The notes under the pieces: generated by a model
Seen by the model: only the letters and a program-made list of their open reading frames with translations
What the model was told of the DNA's origin: nothing
Database searches by the model: none
NCBI GenBank assembly: GCA_032622095.1
Contig: CP136061.1
Coordinates: 3,224,001 to 3,288,000 of the forward strand
From: Siphonodentalium dalli
Taxonomy: Eukaryota; Mollusca; Scaphopoda; Gadilida; Siphonodentaliidae
Reading direction: 5' to 3'
DNA length: 64,000 nucleotides
Shown here: piece after piece, positions 35,301 to 46,549 of the stretch
Numbering within the stretch: the stretch's first letter is position 1
Layout: each line of letters begins with the position of its first letter
Program-made: the position numbers and the translations under genes

Positions 35301-38300
35301 GCGCTGGTGCAGCATTAACTTTTTCATGACGGGAGCTGCGTTCGTGCAACATTAATTACTTGATGTTGGGAGCAGCGTTGGTGCAACATTAACCCTGTCA
35401 TGACGGGAACTGCGCTGGTGCAGCATTAATCCTTTCATGGCGGGAGCTGCGTTGGTGCAACATTAACCATTTCATGATGAGAGTTGCGGTGGTGAATTAT
35501 TAACCCTTTCGTAACGGGAGCTGCGTTGGTTCAGCATTAACCCTTTCATGACGGGAGCTGCGCTGGTGCAACATTAACACTTTAATAACGGGAGCTGTGC
35601 TGGTGCAGCATTAACCCTTTCATGAAAGGAACTGTGCTGGTGCCGCATTAATTATTTTATGATGGGATCTGTGCTGGTGCAGCATTTATTCTTTTATGGT
35701 GGGAGTTGCGTTGGTGCAGCATTAATTATTTTATAACGGGAGCTGTGCTGGTGCAGCATTAACCATTTCATGACGGGAGCTGCGCTGGTGCAGCATTAAT
35801 TATTTGACGACGGGAGCTTCTTTGGTGCAGCATTAATTATTTTATGATGGGATATGTGCTGGTGCAGCATTAACCCTTTTATGACGTGTAGCTGTGTTGG
35901 TTCAGCACTAACCGTTCCATGGTGGGATCTGCGTTAGTGCAGCATTAACTCTTCATGACGGGAGCTGTGCTGGTGCAGCATTAATTATTTCATGGCGGGA
36001 GCTGCGTTGGGGCAGCATTAACCTTTTTATGACGGGAATTGCGTTTGTTCAGCGTTAACCCTTCATGAAAAGAACTGTGCTGGTGCAGCATTAATTGTTT
36101 TTATGATGGGAGCTATTCTGGTGCAGCATTTATTATTTTATGATGGGAGTTGCGTGGGTGCAGCATTAACTCTTTCATGACGGGAGCTTTGCTGGTGCAG
36201 CATTAACCTTTCATGACGGGAGCTGCGCTGGTGCAGCATTAACCCTTTCATGACTGGAGCTGCGTTGGTGCAGCATTAACCCTTTCATGACGGGAGCTGC
36301 GTTGGTGCATCATTAATTATTTTATGATGGGAGCTGCGTTGGTTCAGCATTAATTATTTTATGATGGGAGCTGCGCTGGTGCAGCATTAACTCTTTCACG
36401 ACGGGAGCTGCGCTGGTGCAGCTTTAACTTTTTCGTGACGGGAGCTGCGTTGGTGCAACATTAATTACTTGATGTTGGGAGCAGCGTTGGTGCAACATTA
36501 ACCCTGTTATGACGGGAACTGCGCTGGTGCAGCATTAATCATTTCATGACGGGAGCTGCGTTGGTGCAGCATTAACCATTTCATGATGGGAGTTGCGGTG
36601 GTGAATCATTAACCCTTTCATAACGGGAGCTGCGTTGGTGCAGCATTAACCCTTTCATGACGGGAGCTGCGATGGTGCAACATTAACTCTTTAATAACGG
36701 GAGCTGCGCTGTTGCAGCATTAATTATTGAATGACGGCAGCTGCGTTGGTGCATTAATTATTTGATGCTGGGAGCTGTGCTGGTGCAGCATTAACCCTTT
36801 CATGACGGAAGCTGCGTTGGTGCAGCAGTAACCCATCCATGATTGGATCTGCGCTGGTGGCCTGGTGCAGCATTAATTATTTTATGGCGGGAGCTGCGTT
36901 TGTGCAGCATTAACTATTTCATGACGGGAGATGCGCTGTTGCAGCATTAATTATTTCATGACGGGAGCTGCTTTGGTGCAGCATTAATTATTTGATGATG
37001 GGAGCTGCGTTGGTGCAGCATTAATTACTTGATGATGGGAGTTGGGTTGGTGCAGCATTAACCCTTTCATGACGGGAGCTGCGTTTGGTGCAGCGATAAC
37101 CCTTGTGTGACGGGAGCTGTGCTGGTGCAGCATTAATTCTTTCATGACGGGAGCTGTGTTGGGGCAGCATTAATTATTTCATGACGAGAGCAGTGCTGGG
37201 TGCAGCATTAACCTTTTTATGACGGGAATTGTGTTTGTGCATCATCAACCCTTTCAAGAATGGAACTGTGCTGGTGCAGCATTAATTCTTTTGTGATGAA
37301 AACTGCGTTAGTGCAGCATTAACCCTTTCACGAAAGGAACTGTGCTGGTGCAGCATTAGTTATTTTATGATGGGAGCTGTGCTGGTGCAGCTTTTATTCT
37401 TTTATGATGGGAGTTGCGTTGGTGCAGCATTAACCCTTTCAAGACGGGAGCTGTGCTGATGCAGCATTAGTTAATTCATGACAGAAGCTGCGTTGGCGCA
37501 TCATTAATTATTTAATGACGGGCGCTGTGCTGGTGCAGCATTAACCTTTTTATGATGGGAGCTGCGTTGGTGCAGTATTAACCTTTTCATGACGGGAGCT
37601 GCGCTGGTGCAGCATTAACCCTTTCATGACGGGAGTTGAGCTGGTGCAGCATTAATTATTTAATGATGGGAGCTGCGTTGGTGCAGCTTTAATTATTTTA
37701 TGATGGGAGCTGCGTCGGTGCAGCATTAACTATTTCATGACGGGAGCTGCGCTGGTGCAGCATTCATTATTTCATGACAGTAGCTGCGTTGGTGCAGCAA
37801 TAATTACTTGATGATGGGAGCTGCGTTGGTGCATCATTAACCCTTTCATAACGGCAGATGCGTTGGTGCAACGTTAACTTTTTTATGACCGGAGCTGTGC
37901 TGGTGCAGCATTAATTATTTCATGACGGAAGCTGCGTTGGCGCATCATTAATTATTTAATGACGGGAGCTGTGCTGGTGCAGCATTAACCTTTTTATGAT
38001 GAAAGCTGCGTTGGTGCAGCATTAACCCTTTCATGACGGGAGCTGCGTTGGTGCAGCATTAACCTTTTCATGACGGGAGCTGCGCTGGTGCAGCATTAAC
38101 CCTTTCATGACGGGGGCTGAGCTGGTGCGGCATTAATTATTTAATGATGGGAGCTGCGTTGGTGCAGCTTTAATTATTGTATGATGGGAGCTGCGTCGAT
38201 GCAGCATTAACTCTTTCATGACGGGATCTGCGCTGGTGCAGCATTAATTATTTCATGACGGGAGCTGCGTTGGTGCAGCAATAATTACTTGATGATGGGA

Positions 38301-41300
38301 GCTGCGTTGGTGCAGCATTAACCCTTTCATAACGGGAGATGCGTTGGTGCAACGTTAACCTTTTATGACCGGAGCTGTGCTGGTGCAGCATTAATTATTT
38401 CATGACGGGAGCTGCGTTGGGGCAGCATTAATTATTTCATGGCTGGAGCTGCGTTGGGGCAGCATTAACCTTTTTATGACGGGAACTGCGTTTGTGCAGC
38501 ATTAACCCTTTCGTGAAAGGAACTGTGCTGGTGCAGCATTAATTGTTTTTATGATGGGAGCTATGCTGGTGCAACATTTATTCTTTTATCACGGGAGCTG
38601 CGCTGGTGCAGCATTGACCCTTTCACGACGGGAGCTGCGCTGGTGCACCATTAATCCTTTCATGATGGGAGCTATGCTGGTGCAGCATTTATTCTTCCAT
38701 CACGGGAGCTGCGCTGGTGCAGCATTAACCCTTTCACGACGGGAGCTGCGCTGGTGCACCAATAACCCTTTCATGGCGGGAGCTGCGTTGGTGCAGCATT
38801 AACCCTTTCATGACGGGAGCTGCGTTGGTGCATCATTAATTATTTTATAATGGGAGCTGCGTTGGTGCAGCATTAATTATTTTATGATAGGAGCTGCGTT
38901 GGTGCAGCATTAACTCTTTCATGACGGGAGCTGCGCTGGTGCAGCATTAACTTTTTCATGACGGGAGCTGCGTTGGTGCAACATTAATTACTTGATGTTG
39001 GGAGCAGCGTTGGTGCAACATTAACCCTGTCATGACGGGAACTGCGCTGGTGCAGCATTAATCCTTTCATGGCGGGAGCTGCGTTGGTGCAACATTAACC
39101 ATTTCATGATGGGAGTTGCGGTGGTGAATCATTAACCCTTTCGTAACGGGAGCTGCGTTGGTTCAGCATTAACCCTTTCATGACGGGAGCTGCGCTGGTG
39201 CAACATTAACACTTTAATAACGGGAGCTGTGCTGGTGCAGCATTAACCCTTTCATGAAAGGAACTGTGCTGGTGCCGCATTAATTATTTTATGATGGGAT
39301 CTGTGCTGGTGCAGCATTTATTCTTTTATGGTGGGAGTCGCGTTGGTGCAGCATTAATTATTTTATAACGGGAGCTGTGCTGGTGCAGCATTAACCCTTT
39401 CATGACGGGAGCTGCGCTGGTGCAGCATTAATTATTTGACGACGGGAGCTTCTTTGGTGCAGCATTAATTATTTTATGATGGGATATGTGCTGGTGCAGC
39501 ATTAACCCTTTTATGACGTGTAGCTGTGTTGGTTCAGCACTAACCGTTCCATGGTGGGATCTGCGTTAGTGCAGCATTAACTCTTCATGACGGGAGCTGT
39601 GCTGGTGCAGCATTAATTATTTCATGGCGGGAGCTGCGTTGGGGCAGCATTAACCTTTTTATGACGGGAATTGCGTTTGTTCAGCGTTAACCCTTTCATG
39701 AAAAGAACTGTGCTGGTGCAGCATTAATTGTTTTTATGATGGGAGCTATTCTGGTGCAGCATTTATTATTTTATGATGGGAGTTGCGTGGGTGCAGCATT
39801 AACTCTTTCATGACGGGAGCTTTGCTGGTGCAGCATTAACCTTTCATGACGGGAGCTGCGCTGGTGCAGCATTAACCCTTTCATGACGGGAGCTGCGTTG
39901 GTGCAGCATTAACCTTTTCATGACGGGAGCTGCGCTGGTGCAGCATTAACCCTTTCATGACGGGGGCTGAGCTGGTGCAGCATTAATTATTTAATGATGG
40001 GAGCTGCGTTGGTGCAGCTTTAATTATTGTATGATGGGAGCTGTGTCGATGCAGCATAACTCTTTCATGACGGGAGCTGCGCTGGTGCAGCATTAATTAT
40101 TTCATGACGGGAGCTGCGTTGGTGCAGCAATAATTACTTGATGATGGGAGCTGCGTTGGTGCAGCATTAACCCTTTCATAACAGGAGATGCGTTGGTGCA
40201 ACGTTAACCTTTTATGACCGGAGCTGTGCTGGTGCAGCATTAATTATTTCATGACGGGAGCTGCGTTGGGGCAGCATTAATTATTTCATGGCGGGAGCTG
40301 CGTTGGGGCAGCATTAACCTTTTTATGACGGGAACTGCGTTTGTGCAGCATTAACCCTTTCGTGAAAGGAACTGTGCTGATGCAGCATTAATTGTTTTTA
40401 TGATGGGAGCTATGCTGGTGCAACATTTATTCTTTTATCACGGGAGCTGCGCTGGTGCAGCATTGACCCTTTCACGACGGGAGCTGCGCTGGTGCACCAT
40501 TAATCCTTTCATGATGGGAGCTATGCTGGTGCAGCATTTATTCTTTCATCACGGGAGCTGCGCTGGTGCAGCATTAACCCGTTTACGACGGGAGCTTCGC
40601 TGGTGCACCAATAACCCTTTTATGGCGGGAGCTGCGTTGGTGCAGCAATAACCCTTTCATGACGGGAGCTGCGTTGGTGCATCATTAATTATTTTATAAT
40701 GGGAGCTGCGTTGGTGCAGCATTAATTATTTTATAACGGAAGCTGTGCTGGTGCAGCATTAACCCTTTCATGACGGGAGATGCGCTGGTGCAGCCTTAAT
40801 TATTTGACGACGGGAGCTTCTTTGGTGCAGCATTAATTATTTTGTGATGGGATATGTGCTGGTGCAGCATTAAGCCTTTTATGACGTGTAGCTGTGTTGG
40901 TTCAGCACTAACCGTTCCATGGTGGGATCTGCGTTAGTGCAGCATTAACTCTTCATGACGGGAGCTGTGCTGGCGCAGCATTCATTATTTCATGGCGGGA
41001 GCCGCGTTGGGGCAGCATTAACCTTTTTATGACGGGAATTGCGTTTGTTCAGCGTTAACCCTTTCATGAAAAGAACTGTGCTGGTGCAGCATTAATTGTT
41101 TTTATGATGGGAGCTATTCTGGTGCAGCATTTATTATTTTATTATGGGAGTTGCATGGGTGCAGCATTAACTCTTTCATGACGGGAGCTTTGCTGGTGCA
41201 GCATTAACCTTTCATGACGGGAGCTGCGCTGGTGCAGCATTAACCCTTTCATGACTGGAGCTGCGTTGGTGCAGCATTAACCCTTTCATGACGGGAGCTG

Positions 41301-42528
41301 CGTTGGTGCATCATTAATTAATTTATGATGGGAGCTGCGTTGGTCCAGCATTAATTATTTTATGATGGGAGCTGCGCTGGTGCAGCATTAACTCTTTCAC
41401 GACGGGAGCTGCGCTGGTGCAGCTTTAACTTTTTCGTGACGGGAGCTGCGTTGGTGCAACATTAATTACTTGATGTTGGGAGCAGCGTTGGTGCAACATT
41501 AACCCTGTTATGACGGGAACTGCGCTGGTGCAGCATTAATCATTTCATGACGGGAGCTGCGTTGGTGCAGCATTAACCATTTCATGATGGGAGTTGCGGT
41601 GGTGAATCATTAACCCTTTCATAACGGGAGCTGCGTTGGTGCAGCATTAACCCTTTCATGACGGGAGTTGCGCTGGTGCATCATTAACTCTTTAATAACG
41701 GGAGCTGTGCTGGTGCAGCATTAACCCTTTCATGAAAGGAACTGTGCTGGTGCGCGTTGATTATTGTATGATGGGAGCTGTGCTGGTGCAGCATTTATTA
41801 TTTTATGGTGGGAGTTTCGTTGGTGCAACATTAATTATTTTATAACGGGAGCTGTGCTGGTGCAGTATTAACCCTTTCATGACGGGAGCTGCGATGGTGC
41901 AGCATTAATTATTTGACGACGGGGGCTTCTTTGGTGCAGCATTAATTATTTTATGATGGGATATGTGCTGGTGCAGCATTAACCATTTCATGACGTGTAG
42001 CTGTGTTGGTTCAGCATTAACCGTTCCATTGTGGGATCTGCGTTAGTGCACCATTAACTCTTTCATGACGGGAGCTGTGCTGGTGCAGCATTAATTATTT
42101 CGTGACGGGAACTACGTTCGTGCAGCATTAACCCTTTCATGACTGGAGCTGTGCTCGTGCAGCATTAACCCTTTCGTGACTGGAGCTACGCTGGTGCAGC
42201 ATTAACCATTTTCTAACGGGAGCTGTGCTGGTGCATCATTAACCCTTTTATGACGGGAGCTGCATTGGTGCAGTATTAACCATTTCATGACGGGAGCTGT
42301 GCTGGTGCAACATTAACCCTTTCATGACGGGAGCTGTGCTGGTGCAGCAATAACCCTTTCATGACGGGATCTATGCTGGTGCGGCATTAACCCTTTCATG
42401 ACGGGAGCTGTGCTGGTGCAGCATTACCCCTTTTATGACGGGAGCTGCATTGGTGCAGCATTAACAATTTCATGACGGCAGCTGTGCTGGTGCAGCATTA
42501 ATTATTTTATGACGGGACCTGCGTTGGT
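32385..42528 (+). repeat. 37-bp minisatellite, field 1
   Basis: About 10.1 kb of a 37-bp unit with core GCAGCATTAACCC, TTTCATGACGGGAGCTGCG and TTGGT (about 270 units by length). Two subtypes alternate: TTAACCCTTTCATGACGG and TTAATTATTTTATGATGG. A higher-order period is visible: GGATCTGCGCTGGTGGCCTG occurs at about 33225 and 36846 (3621 bp apart), and the block at 34.9 kb recurs at 38.6 and 40.4 kb. Because 37 is not a multiple of three, open frames repeat every 111 bp; all are artefacts. Confidence 0.97.
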
Positions 42529-43400
42529 GATGAAAAGCAAATTCGGGATACAGCATGTGTGGTTGCTCCACTACGTGTCACGTATGATTCATATTAGAAG
42601 ATGTACATTGGAGTGGCTATGCCTTTGCAATAATCTGGGGCTCTCTATTCCTAGTTTCATCTATATGATTAGTCATATTAGCAATATAGTGGTACGTATG
42701 TTATCATGACGTATTTAGAGATAGTAACATCCTAGAAAACAACATGTATTTTAATTCAATATTTTTAAATATAACGGACATATACAACATCAGCTAAGTG
42801 AACTAACATATTTTAACTATTATATGTGCGGACATCGATACCGTCGGGATTTTTACTGACAAACATCGCGATCGATAAAATACATTTGATATTGAAAGAA
42901 TCCATAGGCCTCCTGTGTTATCAAGCTCGTACGATAACCCAAATACACACACTTAAATGTACAGTATATGTGACATGTTTAAATAGTTCGACATATCAAT
43001 GTCACTTTAATAATGGGAATTGTCAACCACCAAAACAGTTAAAGATGCATTTTCCGAATTAACGCTCCCACATTACTATTTCTTCGGCTTCTGGGGTAAA
43101 ACATATTTTATTCGAGTCGAGGAACCCACCCATCAAAGCTCGGAGTGATCAGATATCGATTTTGAAGTATGTTATTTCTCGAGATGTTCAATTATTTATC
43201 AAAAAGACGGCCTCGGTCAAAATTGAGAACGAACGTGGATAACTCTACAAACAAGTGGCAATACGGCGACATTTCGTGATTAATCAAGTCAATGTGGGGG
43301 AACTTCTCCTGGCGATGCGGTTCTCTACCGAGTTCGTGAGCATTTTTGAGCGACGATTCCGATTCTCTATCGAGCAATTTCCACCATGCAACCAGCAAAC
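42529..43400 (+). repeat. flank B of the minisatellite, copy 1
   Basis: Follows the array at GATGAAAAGCAAATTCGGG and is repeated at 49516-50340. Its later part (AATCTGGGGCTCTCTATTCC onward) belongs to the compound repeat unit also found at 53000-53700, 56520-56750 and, diverged, at 570-660. The ~80-130-codon frame beginning near 42826 recurs in four copies but is not recognised. Confidence 0.85.
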
Positions 43401-43850
43401 TGATCGGAGAATAACTGCGCAAACGACGGGTCTGTTAATTGATCGAGATTATGAATGTTTTATTTTCTAAATAGCGATGATTCCAACATAAAATTAACTT
43501 TTCGAACTGGATTAAAGAATATATGCGCGCATTTATGCCTGCTATTAAGGAGGTTCGTGTGTACTCCTTTGTCAGATAACAAAACAGTTATCACCCTTGT
43601 TTTCGTGAGACACGGGGGTTTGTCGCCGCTCTCGACCTGGAATGTCACCCTCGGGCCGCAGGCCCTCGGGTGACATTCCAGGTCTCAAGCGGACGACAAA
43701 TCCCCGTGTCTCACTCAATCGCGGGCGATAACTGTATATTAACTGAATTGATAACACAGACAATACGGTCGTTGGTGTATGGGGTCTTATAGCAACCACC
43801 AGTTCGCCGCAGGCGAGCGTGGTTGTTTATACCCTAGGCAGGTGAATGCC
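43379..43850 (+). repeat. flank A, copy 2 (left part, before transposon)
   Basis: Nearly identical to 31733-32204, including the intact hairpin (43585-43736). It is interrupted at GGTGAATGCC by the element at 43851. Confidence 0.9.
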
Positions 43851-44471
43851 CAGTCTTATTAAAACCAGACCTAATTTTCATTACTTTCAACTTAGGTCTT
43901 GGGACATTGATGGCATAAATTATTTCAAACGGGAGAAATCCAACCAATACGCACCAGGCAATGCGTTGCTCGACCAATCAAGAACTGCCTGCAAATCCCA
44001 TTACCTATTCAAATTAGTAATTATTCATACAAGCCCCGCCCAATAGTTCTAAAAATAAGTATTACCGAAGCGGAAATTCTAGATGAAAGCGAGGCTACGC
44101 TAAAACAATGGAAGACTTTAGCGAAATAGAAATTTTCGAAATTGCAATTAAGAACGTTTTAAAGAAACTTTGTATTGATTCGCTGAAACAAGAACAGGAG
44201 TTTATTCTGAGGAGTTTGTTGATAACCAGAAAAGCGGTGTTAGCCATTCTTCCTACCGGTTACGGCAAAACTGTTTGCCGCATCAAATAACTCCAATGAT
44301 TGTTGCCGATTTGAAAAGTAAACATTCAGTTGCTATATTTGGAAACATGAATATTAATGAGCTATCGCCAGATGGGAATTCCCCGTTCATCGCGGAAATG
44401 AAATTTGGTACCGGTGTCTCTAGACTGAGAGTTGACTGTAAGGAAACCTTGGTCTAGTTATTACTAGACTG
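43851..44471 (+). mobile_element. 621-bp TIR transposon carrying a RecQ-like gene start
   Basis: Flank A without this segment exists at 32204 and 46370, so the insertion is unambiguous. It is flanked by the 9-bp duplication GTGAATGCC (43842-43850 and 44472-44480). The ends read CAGTCTTATTAAAACCAGAC and, in complement from the right, CAGTCTAGTAATAACTAGAC, about 16 of 20 identical. A 9-bp duplication fits Mutator-like elements best, but the TIR matches no family I can name. Inside are a promoter-like stretch (CCAATCA near 43974, CCCCGCCCAAT near 44034), an ATG at 44108 and a RecQ-type Walker A. It looks like an internally deleted derivative of a longer element. Confidence 0.85.
44108..44290 (+). 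pseudogene. RecQ-like helicase, N-terminal fragment
   Basis: A 60-codon frame from ATG 44108 encodes the start of a RecQ-family DNA helicase. QEQEFILRSLL is followed by AILPTGYGKT, the Walker A loop (LPTGYGKT at residues 48-55), which has the RecQ form rather than that of other ATPases. After GKT the family continues with a conserved CFQ-type stretch and more than 300 residues of helicase core; here the frame ends after VCRIK. An overlapping frame (44275-44457) continues to the transposon's right end without recognisable helicase motifs. I infer that the parent element carried a full RecQ-like gene and this copy lost its middle. No activity is possible. Confidence 0.72.
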
Positions 44472-44659
44472 GTGAATGCCGTCCTATAATTTTTTTTATA
44501 TTTTCTATCTGCTGAGAGGAAATTCAGGAAAGAGTGTATGCTATTTAGCGAAATTGACACGTGGCTTCCGATTAGCAAATGTTTAAAATTGCGGCATTGG
44601 AAGTGAAACAACGAGATGAAATGCCACGGCTCATGACGTCATTTACGTCATTATGGCTG
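44472..44659 (+). repeat. flank A, copy 2 (right part, after transposon)
   Basis: Resumes flank A from GTGAATGCCGTCCTATAAT to the first 37-bp unit. It keeps the TGACGTCA site (44633-44640). Confidence 0.9.
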
Positions 44660-46175
44660 TAGGTGCTGCATTAACCCTTTCACGATGGGAGATGCGCTAG
44701 TGCAGCATTAATGTTTTTATTACGGAAGCTGTGCTGGTGCAGCATTAACCATTTCTCGACGGGAGCTGCGTTGGTGCAGCATTAACCCTTTCATGAAAGG
44801 AACTGTACTGGTGCAACATTAATTATTTTATGATGGGAGCTGTGCTGGTGCAGCATTAACATTTTTGATGTTGAGAACTGCGTTGGTGCAGCATTCACCC
44901 ATTCATGATGGGGGCTGCGCTGGTGCAGCAATAACCCTTTCATGACGGAGCTGCGCTGGTGCATCATTAATTATTTCAGGACGGCAGCTGCGTTCGTGCA
45001 ACATTAACCCATTCATGATTGGAGCTGCGCTGGTGCAGAATTTACCCTTTCTTGACGGGAGGTGCGCTGGTGCAGCATTAATTATTTTATGATGGGAGCT
45101 GCGTTGGTGCAGCATTAACACTTTCATGACGGGAGCTGCGTTATTGCAGCATTAACCCTTTCACGAAAGGAACTATGCTGATGCAGCATTAATTTTGTTA
45201 TGATGGGAGCTGTGCTGGTGCAACATTCATTATTTTATGATGGGAGCTGTGCTGGTGCAGCATTAACCTTTTTTATGACGGGAGCTGCGTTGGGGCAGTA
45301 TTCACCCATTCATGATGGGAGCTGCGCTGGTGCATCATTAACTCTTTTATGACGGGAGCTGCGCTGTTGCAGCATTAATTATTGAATGACGGCAGCTGCG
45401 TTGGTGCATTAATTATTTGATGCTGGGAGCTGCGTTGGTGCAGCATTAACCCTTTCATGACGGAAGCTGCGTTGGTGCAGCAGTAACCCATCCATTATTG
45501 GATCTGCGCTGGTGGCCTGGTGCAGCATTAATTATTTTATGGCGGGAGCTGCGTTTGTGCAGCATTAACTATTTCATGACGGGAGATGCGCTGTTGCAGC
45601 ATTAATTATTTCATGACGGGAGCTGCTTTGGTGCAGCAATAATTACTTGATGATGGGAGCTGCGTTGGTGCAGCATTAACCCTTTCATAACGGGAGATGC
45701 GTTGGTGCAACGTTAACCTTTTATGACCGGAGCTGTGCTGGTGCAGCATTAATTATTTCATGACGGGAGCTACGTTGGGACAGCATTAATTATTTCATGG
45801 CGGGAGCTGCGTTGGGGCAGCATTAACCTTTTTTATGACGGGAACTGCGTTTGTGCAGCATTAACCCTTTCGTGAAAGGAACTGTGCTGGTGCAGCATTA
45901 ATTGTTTTTATGATGGGAGCTATGCTGGTGCAACATTTATTCTTTTATCACGGGAGCTGCGCTGGTGCAGCATTGACCCTTTCACGACGGGAGCTGCGCT
46001 GGTGCACCATTAATCCTTTCATGATGGGAGCTATGCTGATGCAGCATTTATTCTTTCATCACGGGAGCTGCGCTGGTGCAGCATTAACCCTTTCACGACG
46101 GGAGCTGCGCTGGTGCACCAATAACCCTTTCATGGCGGGAGCTGCGTTGGTGTAGCATTAACCCTTTCATGACGG
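44660..46175 (+). repeat. 37-bp minisatellite, field 2
   Basis: About 41 units. The first ~900 bp copy the start of field 1 (32385-33330). It then jumps to sequence like 34.65-35.2 kb, so an internal block has been lost. It ends abruptly at GACGGG, joined to the middle of the flank A hairpin. Confidence 0.96.
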
Positions 46176-46176
46176 G

Positions 46177-46549
46177 CCGCAGGCCCTCGGTGACATTCCA
46201 GGTCTCAAGCGGACGACAAATCCCCGTGTCTCACTCAATCGCGGGCGATAACTGTATATTAACTGAATTGATAACACAGACAATACCGTCGTTGGTGTAT
46301 GGGGTCTTATAGCAACCACCAGTTCGCCGCAGGCGAGCGTGGTTGTTTATACCCTAGGCAGGTGAATGCCGTCCTATAATTTTTTTTATATTTTCTATCT
46401 GCTGAGAGGAAATTCAGGAAAGAGTGTATGCTATTTAGCGAAATTGACACGTGGCTTCCGATTAGCAAATGTTTAAAATTGCGGCATTGGAAGTGAAACA
46501 ACGAGATGAAATGCCACGGCTCATGACGTCATTTACGTCATTATGGCTG
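46177..46549 (+). repeat. flank A, copy 3 (right half only)
   Basis: Begins at CCGCAGGCCCTCGG, the exact centre of the hairpin in copies 1 and 2, and continues to the array. It lacks the transposon of copy 2. Confidence 0.9.

Noticed and set aside
32385-42528. CRISPR-like direct repeats with spacers
   Set aside because: Units are contiguous 37-bp monomers with graded variation, not identical repeats with unique spacers, and the context is eukaryotic.
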